DNA from: Elusimicrobiota bacterium
Lineage (GTDB): Bacteria; Elusimicrobiota; Elusimicrobia; UBA1565; UBA9628
Assembly (NCBI GenBank): GCA_023213235.1
Contig: CP096137.1
Coordinates: forward strand, 2,792,908 to 2,856,907
Direction: 5' to 3'
Length of the DNA: 64,000 bases
The notes below the pieces were generated by a model that saw nothing but the letters and a program-made list of their open reading frames with translations, was not told where the DNA came from and searched no databases. The position numbers and the translations under genes were made by a program. Each line of letters begins with the position of its first letter. Positions within the stretch are counted from its first letter, which is position 1. Of this stretch, positions 36,920 through 45,313 are shown piece by piece.

Positions 36920-38246
36920 CCGGCAAGGCGCTCGTCGCGCGCGGCGTCGAGCGTTTCAACGCCGGCGACGCGCGCGGCGCCCTCGCGGACTTCAAAAGGC
37001 CGCGACTCTCGGCGCCGGCGGCCCCGACGCGCGTCTGCTGCGCGCCCACGCGCACCTGGCCCTGGGCGAGACCGTCGAGGCCGCGAAGGTCCTCGTCGCC
37101 CTCGCCGAGGAGCACCCGCGTCTCGTCCCCGCGCGCCTGGTCCTGGCCGACCTGCTCCACCGCCAAGGCCGCCTGCTCGAGGCCGGCGAGGTCCTGCGGG
37201 CCGCGCTCAGGGCGAATCCCGGACACGCGGAAGCCGAACGCCGGCTGGCCGAGCTCGAATCCGGACAGAGCGACGGCGCCCCGCGCGAGAAGACCCGCGC
37301 CCGCCGCGCCGCGTCCAAGGACGTCGCGCCGCTCGACCCCGCCTCCTTCGGCGCCGCCGCGCGCGAGGACGTCGTCCTCCGCCTCCCAGACGGGCCGCTG
37401 CGCGTCCCGCGCCTGGGCAACCTCGCCGTCGAGCTCGTCGCCATGCTCGCCGGGGTCAAGCCCGTCACCCACGTCCACGCGCGCGAGTCCGACCTTCCCG
37501 CTCTCACCGAGGTCGCCCGCCGCCTGCGCGTGAAGCTCCTCGTCTTCGCGCGCACCGCCGGCGGCGAGGCCCGCCTCCAGGTCCTGCTCGGCGCGTCCGA
37601 GAAGAATCTCAGAAAGACCGCGGAGCTCTGGGGCCGCGAGGACGTCAACCCCGGCCGCCTGCTCGGCTACCCGGCCTGCTGCATGCGCGCCTACGAGAAG
37701 CACACCGACGACACGTCAGGAACCGACATCGTCCGCGCGATCGCGCGCCGCACGAAGGGCGCGGGCCGTCTCCCGTTCCTGCTCAACGACGTCTTCTACT
37801 TCTATTCACGAGCTCTCGCGGTCCAAGACGGCGCGCGCCGCCAGGCCCTTCTCGCCGCGAACCCCGGCGTCGACCTCGACCTGCTCAACGCGATTTTGTG
37901 GCACCCCTGTTCTTTCAGATGCCCGGAAAGCCGCCGCAAGGCCGAGCGCATCTGGAAGACGATGAAAAAAGTGGCCCCCGCGCTCGCCGGCTCCCTGCGC
38001 TTCGCGCTGGCGCGCCCTGTCCTCTTCTGGGACTGGGACCGCTTCGCCGTGCTCACCCGCCGCGGCGGCCCCGCCTTCTCCTACGCCGGCGTCGAGGCGC
38101 CCAAGTCCCTGCTCGAGGCCGCGCCGTCCGCGCTGCTCGCCCGGGGCGACCGCCTCGTCCGCGCCGGGAAGTCCTTCGCAGTCCGCAAGGGCGACAAGAC
38201 GCTGGGCGTCCTGCCCGGCGAGCCCCTCCTGCTGAACTTCAGCTAA
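36916..38246 (+). CDS. TPR protein with cysteine-rich DUF483-like domain
   Basis: 443 residues from GTG at 36916 (overlaps the protease gene), after one A is restored in AAAA at 36994-36997. The first ~120 residues are TPR-like helices (ERFNAGDARGALADF, ARLVLADLLHRQGRLLEAGE). The C-terminal part has LLGYPACCMRAYEKH, FLLNDVFYFYSRAL and HPCSFRCPESRRKAE. The CC and CSFRC cysteines look like a metal or cluster site and resemble DUF483-type proteins; chemistry unknown. Followed directly by the perfect hairpin at 38249. Confidence 0.65.
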
Positions 38247-38248
38247 AA

Positions 38249-38322
38249 GGGTCAGACCTTACACGTTTCACTTTTCCCCGGATTCGAACGTCCGGAAAAG
38301 TGAAACGTGTAAGGTCTGACCC
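38249..38322. repeat. Perfect 29-bp inverted repeat (REP-like hairpin)
   Basis: GGGTCAGACCTTACACGTTT plus nine bases (38249-38277) is exactly complemented at 38294-38322; the 16-base loop holds TTCGAA. It fills almost the whole gap between two convergent genes: the right arm ends at the base before the methyltransferase stop codon. Same family as the 8716 element, with GGGTCAGACCTT in place of GGTGTCAGGCCT. Confidence 0.88.
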
Positions 38323-39072
38323 CTATTTCTTCAGCACGAGCCACAGCGCCCGCTCGGGGCCGTGGAGGACGGCGGGCTTGCCGTCGTAGCCGTAGACGGC
38401 CTCCACTCGCAGCCCCGCCCGGCCGATCAGCTCCTCGATCTCCGCCGCGCTGTAGCTCCGCAGGTCGTAAGACGACTCGAGCAGCCTCTTCTTCTCCGTC
38501 ACGAAGTTGATGATCTTCTCGCGCCGCGTTCCCGGCTCCGGCGGGATGCTCATCACGACGTGCTTGGCCCTCCGCCCGCCCTGCCGGCAGTCCCAGACCT
38601 CCTCGTCGGGCACGTCCTCCCCGTAGATCGAGAGGTCGAGCCCCAGCACGAAGATCCCGCCCGGCTCGAGCGCGCCCGCCATCAGCTTCAGGTGCGCGAG
38701 CGCCTCCTTGTCCGTCATCAGGTGGCGGAACGTCGACAGCAGATTCAAGATCAGGCCGTAGCGGCCCTTCGGCCGGTACGTCGACATCTCGCCGCGGAAG
38801 ACCCGGGCGCGCTTGCCCCATCCTTTCAACCGCTTGCGCGCGAAGTCGAGCATGCCGCCGGCCGCGTCGTAGCCCTCCACCGTGTACCCGCGCCTCAAGA
38901 GCCCCGCGAGGTAGCGCCCGGTGCCGCACGCCGGCTCGAGCGCGGTCTTGATCCCGCAGCCGTGATCCTTCGCGATCGTATCGAGAAACCAGACCTCGTC
39001 GTCGGTCCCGTCGGCGTGGATCAGGTCGTACAGCGCCGGATCGGCGTAGATCGAGGGCAGGCGCCCGCTCAA
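38323..39072 (-). CDS. Class I SAM-dependent methyltransferase
   Basis: 249 residues. The SAM-binding motif ALEPACGTGRYLAGLLRRGY is at ~44-63, followed by the acidic VEGYDAAGGML and a strand-4 motif YGLILNLLSTFRHL. This is a standard Rossmann methyltransferase; the C-terminal half gives no clue to the substrate. It overlaps mscS by ATGA. AhcY, which removes the product S-adenosylhomocysteine, lies 2 kb away, but that is a general housekeeping link. Confidence 0.85.
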   Translation of the reverse strand: MSGRLPSIYADPALYDLIHADGTDDEVWFLDTIAKDHGCGIKTALEPACGTGRYLAGLLRRGYTVEGYDAAGGMLDFARKRLKGWGKRARVFRGEMSTYRPKGRYGLILNLLSTFRHLMTDKEALAHLKLMAGALEPGGIFVLGLDLSIYGEDVPDEEVWDCRQGGRRAKHVVMSIPPEPGTRREKIINFVTEKKRLLESSYDLRSYSAAEIEELIGRAGLRVEAVYGYDGKPAVLHGPERALWLVLKK

Positions 39073-40124
39073 TTGGGCGAGGCCGTCATGCGCCGCGCCG
39101 GTCCCGCCAGCGTCACGCCCTCGATGCGCAGGCTCTCCAGGAGATCGAGCAGCACGGTCTCCTGCGCGTCCATGAAGGCGTTGTAGTCCGTGCCGCGCAC
39201 GTAGAACGACAGCTCGAACTCGAGATTTCCTTCCTTCACCCCCGCCAGGTGGGCGCGGTCGAGCCGGGCGTCCTTCGCCTTGCCGACGGCGGCGCGCGCG
39301 TGGCCCGGGATCTTCTTCAAGAGCGAGGGCGGCGTCGACGCGGGCACGGAGAACGCGTGGAACGAGCGCCGCTCCGAGAGGTCGCCGAAGTTCTGGATGC
39401 GCGTCGAGGTCAGCTGGCCGTTCGGGAACACGAGCATTTCCCCGTTCACGGAGCGCACGCGCGTCGTCTTCACGCCCACGTGCTCCACCGTGCCGGCCAC
39501 GTCTCCCACCTTGATCCCGTCGCCGACGACGAACGGCTTGTCGAGATAGATGGCCACGGCCGAGAACAGGTCCCCGAGCACGGCCTGCGCCGCGAGCGCG
39601 ACCGCGATGCCGCCGATGCCGAGGCCGGCGACCATCGACGTCACGTTGAACCCGAAATTGCTCAGCACGAACAGCGCCGCCCCGACCCAGATGAAGCCCT
39701 GCGCCGCCAAGGTCACCGTCTGCGCCGTGTCCCGGTGCGCCGCGTCGGCTCCGTCCGCCAGAATCATCTTCTTGACGCCGTACCCGACGGCGGCCTGGAT
39801 CATCGTGACGATCCGGTAGGCGACCATCACCACCACGACCATGTGCAGGCCGCGGTCGATCCTATAATGGAAGTCCAGCGGCCGGGTCGCGAAGTAGAAC
39901 GCGACGATGTAGCACTCGGGCGCCTTGATCTTCTCGAGGATATCGACGGCGACGTCGTCGATGTCGGTCGCCGTCAACTGGGCCAGCGCCCGCAGCCGCC
40001 CGATCAGCAGCCGTCGCCCGAGCAGAAACCCCCACAGGACGCCGAGGAAGGTCGCGGCCGACAGCAGGTACGCCGTGAGCGTGTTTCCGAAGTACGCCTG
40101 GTTCAAGAAGTCGAACTGGGGCAT
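39069..40124 (-). CDS. MscS-family mechanosensitive channel
   Basis: 351 residues with four or five membrane helices. The pore helix region GLGIGGIAVALAAQAVLGDL and the beta-domain GDGIKVGDVAGTVEHVGVKT with FPNGQLTS are diagnostic of MscS. It opens under membrane tension to release solutes. The ATG at 40124 follows directly after a short in-frame leader peptide that ends in TAA (TAAATG), and no strong ribosome site is seen, so reinitiation may be used. Confidence 0.92.
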   Translation of the reverse strand: MPQFDFLNQAYFGNTLTAYLLSAATFLGVLWGFLLGRRLLIGRLRALAQLTATDIDDVAVDILEKIKAPECYIVAFYFATRPLDFHYRIDRGLHMVVVVMVAYRIVTMIQAAVGYGVKKMILADGADAAHRDTAQTVTLAAQGFIWVGAALFVLSNFGFNVTSMVAGLGIGGIAVALAAQAVLGDLFSAVAIYLDKPFVVGDGIKVGDVAGTVEHVGVKTTRVRSVNGEMLVFPNGQLTSTRIQNFGDLSERRSFHAFSVPASTPPSLLKKIPGHARAAVGKAKDARLDRAHLAGVKEGNLEFELSFYVRGTDYNAFMDAQETVLLDLLESLRIEGVTLAGPARRMTASPN

Positions 40125-40154
40125 TTAGGCGCGGCCGCCTTCGAGGTGTTGCAT
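40125..40154 (-). CDS. Nine-codon leader peptide before the MscS gene
   Basis: ATG at 40154 followed by eight sense codons (MQHLEGGRA) and a TAA that touches the MscS ATG, same frame. TACAAT at 40162-40167 ends 7 bases before this ATG, the same distance as at the other leaderless starts, so translation would begin here. It could couple translation to MscS, or the TAA may be a base-call error joining both. Confidence 0.35.
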   Translation of the reverse strand: MQHLEGGRA

Positions 40155-40343
40155 CTCGGACATTGTACCCACCGCCTCCCTGGGCCCGCAAGAGCCCAAC
40201 GGCCCGCCGTCCAGACGAGCGCACCCCCTCAAAAGTTCCATAGGACCCCCGCCCCCGGTTCCTTCGACCTATTGAGCGCGGGTAACCGCCGTTCATGACC
40301 GGGCACATAGGAGAAGCCGTCGCCCCTGCGCTACACTCGCTCC

Positions 40344-40561
40344 ATGATGACTTTCGAATACTCCCACGCACGCCGCCAGATCCTCTCCGAGACGCTCGAG
40401 CGCGTCCTCTCCAAGGCCCACGTCACGATGATCCGCGAGATCCTCGGCGCCGAGAAGCCCGGCCGCCCCGCCCCCAGGCCGAGGACATCTACTTCTGGAT
40501 GCGCTACAACATGCCCCAGGCCAGCGAGCGCGTCGACGAAATCCTGCACCTCGCCGACTAA
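40344..40561 (+). CDS. Small hypothetical protein
   Basis: 72 residues after one C is restored in CCCCC at 40471-40475. It then reads MMTFEYSHARRQILSETLE, a helical middle, and ends IYFWMRYNMPQASERVDEIL. No family recognised. TACACT (40332-40337) ends 6 bases before the ATG. Short, soluble and probably helical. Confidence 0.55.
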
Positions 40562-40580
40562 TCCTTTATAATACGGGCCG

Positions 40581-40964
40581 ATGTTCATAATCCTCGGCCT
40601 TCTCGCCGCCGTCGTCATCATCGCCTACAAGCGCGCCACCGAGATCGTGACCGTCAACCCCATGGCCGCCCTCCGCAAATCCTCCTCCCTCAACCTCCCG
40701 GAGGGCTTCGGCCAGGTCCTCGGCGCCATCAAAGAGGCCGCCGAGGAGGCCAACCGCCAGGCCAATCAGCAGCAGACCCAGCACCGGCGAACCGAGCAGC
40801 ACGGCCAGATCCCCAAGGGCCGCTCCGAGCAGGGCCGCGCCGCCATCCGCCAGCTCGTCTCCAACAACCGCTTCCACGAGGCCATCGCCCTCTACCGCCG
40901 CGTCTACGGCGTCGACGCCGAGGCCGCCAAGAAGGCCGTCGACGAGATGATGCTCGGGCACTAG
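40581..40964 (+). CDS. Small single-helix membrane protein
   Basis: 127 residues: an N-terminal membrane anchor (MFIILGLLAAVVIIAYK), a Gln/Asn/Ala-rich stretch, and a C-terminal domain resembling the ribosomal-protein-L7/L12-C-like or TPR-like helices (FHEAIALYRRVYGVDAEAAKKAVDEM). Function unknown. Perfect TATAAT at 40567-40572, 8 bases before ATG. Confidence 0.65.
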   Translation: MFIILGLLAAVVIIAYKRATEIVTVNPMAALRKSSSLNLPEGFGQVLGAIKEAAEEANRQANQQQTQHRRTEQHGQIPKGRSEQGRAAIRQLVSNNRFHEAIALYRRVYGVDAEAAKKAVDEMMLGH

Positions 40965-40983
40965 CCTTCCGTCGAGGATTTGG

Positions 40984-40989
40984 TATAAT
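40984..40989 (+). promoter_or_regulatory. ahcY promoter -10
   Basis: A perfect TATAAT 34 bases before the ahcY ATG. The leader is short (about 28 bases) and carries AAGGAG at 41012-41017. There is no room for an S-adenosylhomocysteine riboswitch. Confidence 0.7.
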
Positions 40990-41023
40990 TTAGTCCGTTC
41001 ACAATTTGAACAAGGAGACCCGA

Positions 41024-42349
41024 ATGCCCACCGCCACCGCCATGAAAAACGACTACAAGGTCAAAGACATCACGCTCGCCGACTGGGGCCGCAAGGAAAT
41101 CACCATCGCCGAGTCCGAGATGCCGGGCCTCATGGCTCTGCGCGCCGAGTACAAGGGCAAGCTTCCGTTGAAGGGCGCCCGCATCGCCGGCTGCCTGCAC
41201 ATGACGATCCAGACGGCCGTGCTCATCGAGACTCTCTTGGAGCTCGGAGCCGAGGTTCGCTGGTCCTCGTGCAACATCTTCTCCACCCAGGACCACGCCG
41301 CCGCCGCGATCGCCAAGGCCGGGAAGGCCGCGGTCTTCGCGTGGAAGGGCATGAACGAGGACGAGTTCAACTGGTGCATCGAGCAGACGCTCAAGTTCCC
41401 CTCCGGCGAGCCCCTCAACATGATCCTCGACGACGGCGGCGACCTCACCAACATGGTCTTCGACAAGTACCCCGAGATGGCCAAGAAGATTTATGGTCTC
41501 TCTGAAGAGACGACGACCGGCGTTCACCGCCTGTACGAGCGCATGAAAAAGGGCACGCTACTCACGCCCGCCATCAACATCAACGACTCGTGCACCAAGT
41601 CCAAGTTCGACAACCTGTACGGCTGCCGTGAGTCCCTCATCGACGGCATCAAGCGCGCCACCGACGTCATGGTCGCGGGCAAGATCGCCGTCGTCGCCGG
41701 CTACGGCGACGTGGGCAAGGGCTCGGCACAGTCCCTCCGCGGCCAGGGCGCGCGCGTGCTCATCACCGAGATCGACCCGATCAACGCCCTCCAGGCCTGC
41801 ATGGAAGGCTACGAGGTCGTGACCATGGACGAGGCCGCCTCCATCGGCGACATCTTCGTCACCGCCACGGGCTGCAAGGACGTCATCCTGCGCAAGCACC
41901 TCGACGCGATGAAGTCCCAGGCCATCGTCTGCAACATCGGGCATTTTGATTTGGAGATCGACATCGCGTCGATGGCCAACGACAAGAAGCTCAAGAAGGT
42001 CAACATCAAGCCCCAGGTCGACCAGTTCGTCTGGCCGAACGGCAAGGTGGTCACGGTGTTGGCCGAAGGCCGGCTCGTCAACCTCGGCTGCGCGACGGGG
42101 CACCCGTCCTTCGTGATGTCCTGCTCCTTCACCAACCAGGTGATGGCGCAGCTCGAGATCTGGAACAACAAGGGCACCAAGAAGTACGAGAAGAAGGTGT
42201 ACCTGCTGCCCAAGGAGCTCGACGAGAAGGTCGCGATGCTCCACCTCGGGAAGCTCGGCGCGAAGCTGACCAAGCTCACGAAGGAGCAGGCCGAGTATCT
42301 CGGCATCAATCCGAGCGGGCCGTTCAAGGCCGACAACTACCGCTACTAG
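41024..42349 (+). CDS. ahcY: Adenosylhomocysteinase
   Basis: 441 residues from the ATG 6 bases after AAGGAG. NAD-binding [20 protein letters not shown], substrate residues in [16 protein letters not shown] and [13 protein letters not shown], and the conserved C-terminal lysine-tyrosine end (FKADNYRY). It splits S-adenosylhomocysteine to adenosine and homocysteine, pulling methylation reactions forward. Has its own promoter and a strong terminator at 42358-42394. Confidence 0.96.
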   Translation: MPTATAMKNDYKVKDITLADWGRKEITIAESEMPGLMALRAEYKGKLPLKGARIAGCLHMTIQTAVLIETLLELGAEVRWSSCNIFSTQDHAAAAIAKAGKAAVFAWKGMNEDEFNWCIEQTLKFPSGEPLNMILDDGGDLTNMVFDKYPEMAKKIYGLSEETTTGVHRLYERMKKGTLLTPAININDSCTKSKFDNLYGCRESLIDGIKRATDVMVAGKIAVVAGYGDVGKGSAQSLRGQGARVLITEIDPINALQACMEGYEVVTMDEAASIGDIFVTATGCKDVILRKHLDAMKSQAIVCNIGHFDLEIDIASMANDKKLKKVNIKPQVDQFVWPNGKVVTVLAEGRLVNLGCATGHPSFVMSCSFTNQVMAQLEIWNNKGTKKYEKKVYLLPKELDEKVAMLHLGKLGAKLTKLTKEQAEYLGINPSGPFKADNYRY

Positions 42350-42357
42350 AAGCCACT

Positions 42358-42394
42358 CCCCCCAGTGGGCAAACTGCCCACTGGGGGGTTTTTT
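42358..42394 (+). terminator. ahcY Rho-independent terminator
   Basis: CCCCCCAGTGGGC (42358-42370) pairs perfectly with GCCCACTGGGGGG (42376-42388) around the loop AAACT, followed by TTTTTT. A textbook terminator 9 bases after the ahcY stop. Confidence 0.95.
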
Positions 42395-42404
42395 GTGTTG
42401 AGGA

Positions 42405-43388
42405 ATGCGGAAACCTCTGTTAGACTTCACTAGAGAGAGCAACCTTCGTGCCCCCCGAACACTTGACGTGCGCCTCATCGGACCTGCAGTCGAAAATCAT
42501 CGGCTATCCGTCGATGATTTCGAACGGCTAATTCACAACATTCAATTGGTCGTCAAGCGACTGGGCCAACGAATCGCGGGGCAAGAGGGCAAGCGCCAGG
42601 GCCGCATAGCGAAAGATATTGAATCGTCCTGCAGTCTCGATATCGTTGCTATCAAGGCCGGAAGCCTTGAGGTCCAATTTGGGCTTCCCAAGCCCCAGAC
42701 TCAGCCCCACCTATTTGGCGACATCGGCGTAAACGCCATTGAGTCGCTACTCGATGGGATGTCGATGATTGACAAGAATTCGGATGGGTGGCCGAAGGAT
42801 TTCGATCCATCCGTAACCGATCCAATGCTCGAAGTTGGTCGAATTTTAAATCACGGCGTCAATGAGATCGAATTCAAGTATGCAGGCACGAAGCGCGGCC
42901 AACGCAAGGTTCGATATACATCAAAATTGCGCACGCGCATTGAAAAACGCATTGAGACGGCGTCACCCGAAGAACTAATTATCTACGGATTCCTGCTTGA
43001 GGTAGATTTCAAAGACAAGACGGCTGAAATTCATGAGCCTCTTGGCAATGTAATCCGAATTTCTTTCGAGAGCGTCCTCGAAGACGTAATACTGTCAGGC
43101 GCGCGAAAGCAGGTCAAAGTTATCGGAATTGGTGAACGTGATCGCGCTGGCAAGGTCGGCCGCGTTAGGGCTCAGCACTTGGAAATCGTTGAGTCACTCG
43201 AATCAGACCTCATTGCTGAATCCCAACTAGTTCTGGACCAGGGAATTACGGGCACGGATCCCTTTGTCAATGCGACTCCCCTGAAGAATATTTCCGCTCT
43301 TTTTTCTGGTTCTCCGGATACACGCGATCCCGATGTTATTCTCAGAGACCTCCGCATGCTTAGAAAGCCTAGAAATCTGGATAGCTAA
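42405..43388 (+). CDS. Hypothetical protein paired with a PIN-domain gene
   Basis: 327 residues by the longest start; the true start may be later, since the first ~20 residues look unlike coding sequence and TAGACT at 42421 could be a -10. Visible segments include LDVRLIGPAVENHRLSVDDF and RVRAQHLEIVESLES. The base composition is clearly more A+T-rich than the flanking genes, which suggests acquisition. Its TAA directly precedes the TTG of the PIN toxin gene, so it may be an unusually large antitoxin or partner. No family recognised. Confidence 0.7.
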   Translation: MRKPLLDFTRESNLRAPRTLDVRLIGPAVENHRLSVDDFERLIHNIQLVVKRLGQRIAGQEGKRQGRIAKDIESSCSLDIVAIKAGSLEVQFGLPKPQTQPHLFGDIGVNAIESLLDGMSMIDKNSDGWPKDFDPSVTDPMLEVGRILNHGVNEIEFKYAGTKRGQRKVRYTSKLRTRIEKRIETASPEELIIYGFLLEVDFKDKTAEIHEPLGNVIRISFESVLEDVILSGARKQVKVIGIGERDRAGKVGRVRAQHLEIVESLESDLIAESQLVLDQGITGTDPFVNATPLKNISALFSGSPDTRDPDVILRDLRMLRKPRNLDS

Positions 43389-43646
43389 TTGCCTGATAAA
43401 GTTCTCATCGACACAAACGTTGCGCTCTACCTCACGAGGAGCGATGGGAATAAGTGGGCGCGCCTATTTCGTCCGATGGTCGAAGGAAAGATCGTAGCGA
43501 TTTCCACCGTAACAGCCGCGGAACTCCTCTTGCTTAGCCGAGTCGCGCCCGATCCCGCACGCACAATCGCTTTCTGGCGAGATAAGTTTTCCCTCTTAAC
43601 GATACTCTACCCCGACATGGAAACTTCAGAGATTTGGGCGGATATC

Positions 43647-45073
43647 GGGCGGCGTCCCGAAAGCTGTGGAAATTGTCGTAGCCTTTGGTTGAGTTCCTGA
43701 TTCTACTCGATTCGTTTCTCTTTTTTCATCTCACGCCACTGCCAACGCCTTGAGATCCGCATGCTCGACGGTCTTGCCGCCTGTCGTCATCGTCTCGTAG
43801 CCGCCGATCTTGCGCATCCGGACCATCCCCGAGGCGACCAACCCAAACAACAGCACCAAGATCGAAGACTGGGTTGGAAACACGCCTTGAGTCTTCGTGC
43901 GGCGACGGAACTCGAGGTTGAGACGCTCGACGATGTTCGTGGTCTTCAGCGAGCGCCACTGCTCCTTCGGGAAGCTCATGAAGCTCAGTAGGTCCATCCC
44001 CGCGTCCTCGAGCGATCTCGCCACGCTCTCGGCCTTCCTGCTCCATTTACGCATGAACGCGGCGTACGCCGCTTTCGCCGTCTCGATGTCGTCGGCGTTG
44101 ATGATCGCGTCGTAGTCGGCCTTCACCTCGCCTTGCAGCGACTTCGGCGCGTGCCCGAGCAGGTTCCAGAGCTTGTGCACGGTGCAGCGCTGGATCGGCA
44201 GGTTCGGCCACAATTCGAGAAGCGCCCGCGTCAGCCCTTTGTTGCCGTCCACAATGGCCAGCTCGATGCGCTTGAGCCCGCGGTCGGCTAGATTCGTCAC
44301 AAACCCGCTCCAGGCCGCCGTGCTCTCAACGCCCATCACCGCCAAGCTCAGAAGGACCTTCTCGCCCGTCGAGCGCACGCCGATGGCGACCATGATCGGG
44401 AGCCTCTCGGCCTTGCCGCCGCATCTGACTGGCATGAAGGTCGCGTCCAGGTACACGTAGCGGATATCCTCGCCGGACAGATCCCGCTTGCTCCAGTTCT
44501 CAAAGTACGCCTGGAGTTGCACGATCACGCGCGAGATCGACGACTTCGACAGCGGCGAGTTCTTGAGCAGCGGCCGGATGGCCTGCTTTACTCGTCGCGT
44601 GTTGACGCCGCCGAAGTAGAGGCCCAGCAGCGCCGCGTCCACCTCCCGCGTGCGCCTGGCGTAGCGCGGGACGATCTGCGATTGCCATTCCCGGCTCCGT
44701 TCTCCGTCGAAGACGAGCGCGCGCGGCACGACGAGCTCCGTGGGGCCAAACGACGTGCTCAGCGTTCTGGTCTTGGTGCCGTTGCGGTAGCCCCGGCGCG
44801 TCTCGGTCCTCGCGTAGACGCCGGCGCCGAGGAAGGCGGTCAGTTCTTCTTGGGCAACTCGTCCGAGGGCCTGACGGATGTGATCACGGGCAGCATCACT
44901 GAGGACGTCCAGCGAAAACGGCAACGCCACGGCTGTTGTACGAACGGGTACGGCCTTGATAGACTTCATGTGAGCGTAACCTCCTGGTCGCCAGCTGATA
45001 ACTGGCGCGGTTGTTTGACTTCTTCAACCAGAGGTTACGCTTTTCAATTTTCCACAACAACCGGGACGGTGCC
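43647..45073 (-). mobile_element. IS256-family insertion sequence, 1427 bp
   Basis: Bounded by the 8-base direct repeat CGGATATC at 43639-43646 and 45074-45081. The ends are imperfect inverted repeats: GGGCGGCGTCCCGAAAGCTG at the left and, read from the right, GGCACCGTCCCGGTTGTTGT, both continuing into TGTGGAAA and TGGTTGA. The 8-base duplication is the size expected for IS256. One transposase gene fills it. The boundary could shift by one base. The element appears complete and may be active. Confidence 0.92.
43731..44969 (-). CDS. IS256/Mutator-type transposase
   Basis: 412 residues, full length with no frameshift. DDE-type catalytic regions: the first aspartate in YVYLDATFMPVR, the second in LAIVDGNKGLTRALL, and the glutamate in TTNIVERLNLEFRRRTK. 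The CTVHKLWNLL segment typical of Mutator-like transposases lies between. Upstream of its start are two short hairpins (CGCCAG...CTGGCG and GGTTG...CAACC) inside the element's end, where a promoter is expected. Confidence 0.95.
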   Translation of the reverse strand: MKSIKAVPVRTTAVALPFSLDVLSDAARDHIRQALGRVAQEELTAFLGAGVYARTETRRGYRNGTKTRTLSTSFGPTELVVPRALVFDGERSREWQSQIVPRYARRTREVDAALLGLYFGGVNTRRVKQAIRPLLKNSPLSKSSISRVIVQLQAYFENWSKRDLSGEDIRYVYLDATFMPVRCGGKAERLPIMVAIGVRSTGEKVLLSLAVMGVESTAAWSGFVTNLADRGLKRIELAIVDGNKGLTRALLELWPNLPIQRCTVHKLWNLLGHAPKSLQGEVKADYDAIINADDIETAKAAYAAFMRKWSRKAESVARSLEDAGMDLLSFMSFPKEQWRSLKTTNIVERLNLEFRRRTKTQGVFPTQSSILVLLFGLVASGMVRMRKIGGYETMTTGGKTVEHADLKALAVA

Positions 45074-45313
45074 CGGATATCACGGCAGGGCTTAAGAACC
45101 GCGGTTTGGTTCGCCAGGACAACGATCTTTGGATTGCCGCCGCAGCCCTCAGATACGATCTTCCGCTGGTGACAAACAATGTGAAAGATTTTACTCACAT
45201 CCCGAACCTACAGATAATCGGGCCGCCTTCTCCCAAGGATTCTTAGGGCTTATTTACTGAACTTTTAGTCCCCCGAAATCACTTTCCCGCACTCATGGGC
45301 CATACTCACACCC

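Larger units (their letters stand above)
43389..45246 (+). pseudogene. VapC-like PIN-domain toxin gene split by an IS element
   Basis: The 5' part (43389-43646, 86 codons from TTG) encodes KVLIDTNVALYLTRS and a TVTAAELLL glutamate helix; the 3' part (45082-45246) encodes QDNDLWIAAAALRYDLPLVT and NNVKDF. Deleting the IS and one copy of the 8-base duplication rejoins them in frame as EIWADITAGLKNRG, giving a 140-residue PIN ribonuclease with all acidic residues. The gene was therefore intact until the insertion. The upstream partner is still open. The interrupted toxin should be inactive. Confidence 0.9.

Noticed and set aside
38278..38295. T-arm-like sequence CCGGACGTTCGAATCCGG on the minus strand
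   Set aside because: The loop would be 8 bases and it sits in the tip of a perfect 29-bp hairpin; no acceptor, D or anticodon arms fit around it, so it is not a tRNA.
40984..41023. S-adenosylhomocysteine riboswitch before ahcY
   Set aside because: Only about 28 bases of leader remain after the -10, all taken by a ribosome site; too short for the known fold.
44990..45040. Independent regulatory hairpins upstream of the transposase
   Set aside because: They lie inside the right end of the insertion sequence and are best treated as part of its end/promoter region rather than a separate element.
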